From positions 9,910,950-9,974,949 of the forward strand of contig NC_037596.1 in the NCBI RefSeq assembly GCF_003073045.1: a DNA stretch of 64,000 bases, written 5' to 3'. Positions 62,453-64,000 of this stretch are shown here, piece by piece; positions within the stretch are counted from its first letter, which is position 1; each line of letters opens with the position of its first letter. The notes below the pieces were generated by a model, which was given only the letters and a program-made list of their open reading frames with translations, did no database searches and was not told the DNA's origin. Origin of the DNA: Pomacea canaliculata (Eukaryota; Mollusca; Gastropoda; Architaenioglossa; Ampullariidae). The position numbers and the translations under genes are program-made.

Positions 62453-64000
62453 GTAAAATGTATTATAACTGTTGGATGGTATAGTCGAGGTTTATGAGAA
62501 GAATCATTGGTCTTTTTTAATTTCATCTTTTCGCCATAGTTTGGAGTCACGCTAAACGCAGCTGTGAGAGTCGATCGCCGTCCAAGGTATCTTAAGGTAA
62601 AGGTATCGAGGCTGGTCACATGGACAAACCAGACCAGTTTTCGCCGCTTGACGTAATGTGTGTAGAGGTAACAACAAACCAGTAGGTTTAAGCCGAGCGT
62701 TCGAAACATTGAAATTTCTATAGACATCCGAGTAATTGTAAACCAATACATTTGTTAAAACAATGGAACTTTGGGCACATTAGAGGTCTTACCGCTTGGC
62801 ACTTTGCACTGCTAAGAACTTTGTTTACCGATGCACAGGAGAAAATTTTTCAGTTTTTACCGTGTTCTCATAGAAAATTGTTAGCTTGGGAGGGACATCG
62901 AATAACATAATCATGTGAAGGTAGTTCAAGTAACACATTGATGGCTCGGAGATTATGTGTGACGAGGTTTGCGGTATTTGTTCGTATGTTTGTCAGTCTG
63001 TTGTGTTTGGCGAACAGCATCAGAGAAGATGACTACGAGTTTGAAAGTTCGTTCAGGCAGCAGACGACAGGATGACTGCTATTTCGAAAGATTACAGATG
63101 CCAGTTTGTCGACAAATTCTCAATGATCTCGAGAGAAGAAAAAATAATGAAATGTCCTGTTGTCATTGCCCTATCATCTGCACAATATCTAGCATATTAG
63201 GTGCTTTTGTACAGATTTACAGGAACCATGTTCCTCATACTATGTGACGAGGATTGAGTCGCTTCAAGGACTGGCTGTTCATCGCTCATTTGGTGAGAAA
63301 CTAAGGGCCAGCCAATGCAGGTTACAACCACACCAGGGTCTTTGGAAACTGAGAAGCGAAGACCTATGGTCTTTAGGGACATGGTAACTAGTACTCACCT
63401 CTACAGCTTGGTAAGGTACAAAGAGTTTGGTGAATACAAGTGTCATTGAATACAGTTTACTTCTTGCGAAATGTGGTTATGTATTTATGTCCGTATCTAA
63501 AAAAATATGATGACTGAATAGGTGCCGGTGTATCTCTTATATTACTGTGTGTTCATGTTTCTTGTTGAATTAGAAAACATATAAACAATCACCTACACAC
63601 TCACAATTTCAACCACCTTACTGCTGACTGTAAGTAAGATGATACCTCAAGTAAAATATTGTCGTTAAAAGTTCCTCTTGACAGCTCATAGCAATGCACG
63701 TGCAGTTTTCTATCAACGCATTAACCCAGTAAGAAAACTTGGTTTCAATGTCCACACGAGGAAAGCTTGATAGAAGATGAACTACTGAGAACGAAATTAA
63801 AACCTGTTCCATGAAGAATTGTGATCATGTTTCTATTTCCTCTTTTTGATTCCCCGCACACTTATAACGTTTTCATTTTGATGTCTATCTTGTCCTGTCA
63901 TAGAAGATTCACAAAACCAAGTACGCTTAAAGATTAGGAACTCTGAGAAGCATCCTTGTGTATTTCATCAACAAAAACAATGATGATGATGATGATGATA
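62453..64000. other. Downstream of gene E transmembrane exon, partly unresolved
   Basis: One candidate phase-1 exon begins after GCGAACAG at 63018 and stays open to 63247 (contains KVRSGSRRQDDCYFERLQ, then ILNDLERRKNNEM); it could be a cytoplasmic tail but resembles neither gene A nor anything known to me. The window ends in a (GAT)n repeat. Confidence 0.3.

Overview
This window looks like the nuclear genome of an invertebrate animal, most likely a mollusc and probably a gastropod. The coding content is split into short exons with GT/AG borders. The background is AT-rich and crowded with tRNA-derived SINEs, LINE fragments, hAT, THAP/DDE and foldback DNA elements, and the mollusc-typical motif GGGAGACAACTG occurs. 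The species assignment is an inference. There are no bacterial operons, CRISPR arrays, rRNA or tRNA genes.

The main content is a cluster of immunoglobulin-like (Ig-like) cell-surface receptor genes. Three are clear paralogues with the same eight-exon body: gene A (minus strand, 103-6723), gene D (minus, 50969-56876) and gene E (plus, 57613-62452 and probably beyond). Each has a signal-peptide exon, an N-terminal Cys-rich domain exon, one domain split over two exons, three further one-exon Ig-like domains and a transmembrane exon followed by basic residues. I rebuilt every splice junction by eye; reading frames and intron phases agree exactly across the three. D and E are divergent, with start codons 737 bp apart. 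Two shorter genes, B (minus, 10681-16325) and C (plus, 41070-44144), each carry a signal exon and one Ig-like domain with a shared Cys-Trp-Cys motif. An orphan signal-peptide exon lies at 35213.

Layout: 0.1-6.7 kb gene A; 6.7-10.7 kb intergenic with a LINE fragment; 10.7-16.3 kb gene B with a THAP fragment, a hAT-like MITE and a SINE in its introns; 16.3-23 kb repeats, including a frameshifted hAT transposase; 23.2-32 kb a tandem segmental duplication carrying minus-strand exons of an unknown protein, with a degenerate THAP/DDE transposon in the second copy; 32-40.7 kb nested transposons, including a candidate 7.15-kb element with a 5-bp target duplication; 41-45.5 kb gene C with a LINE in its intron; 45.5-51 kb intergenic with a 0.73-kb tandem duplication; 51-62.5 kb the divergent pair D/E; 62.5-64 kb the possible tail of E.

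How they work together is inferred. The secreted or membrane-anchored Ig-like ectodomains, many N-glycosylation sequons, paralogue clustering and tyrosine-containing tail of gene A suggest a family of recognition or adhesion receptors, possibly immune. No ligand or function can be read from the sequence.
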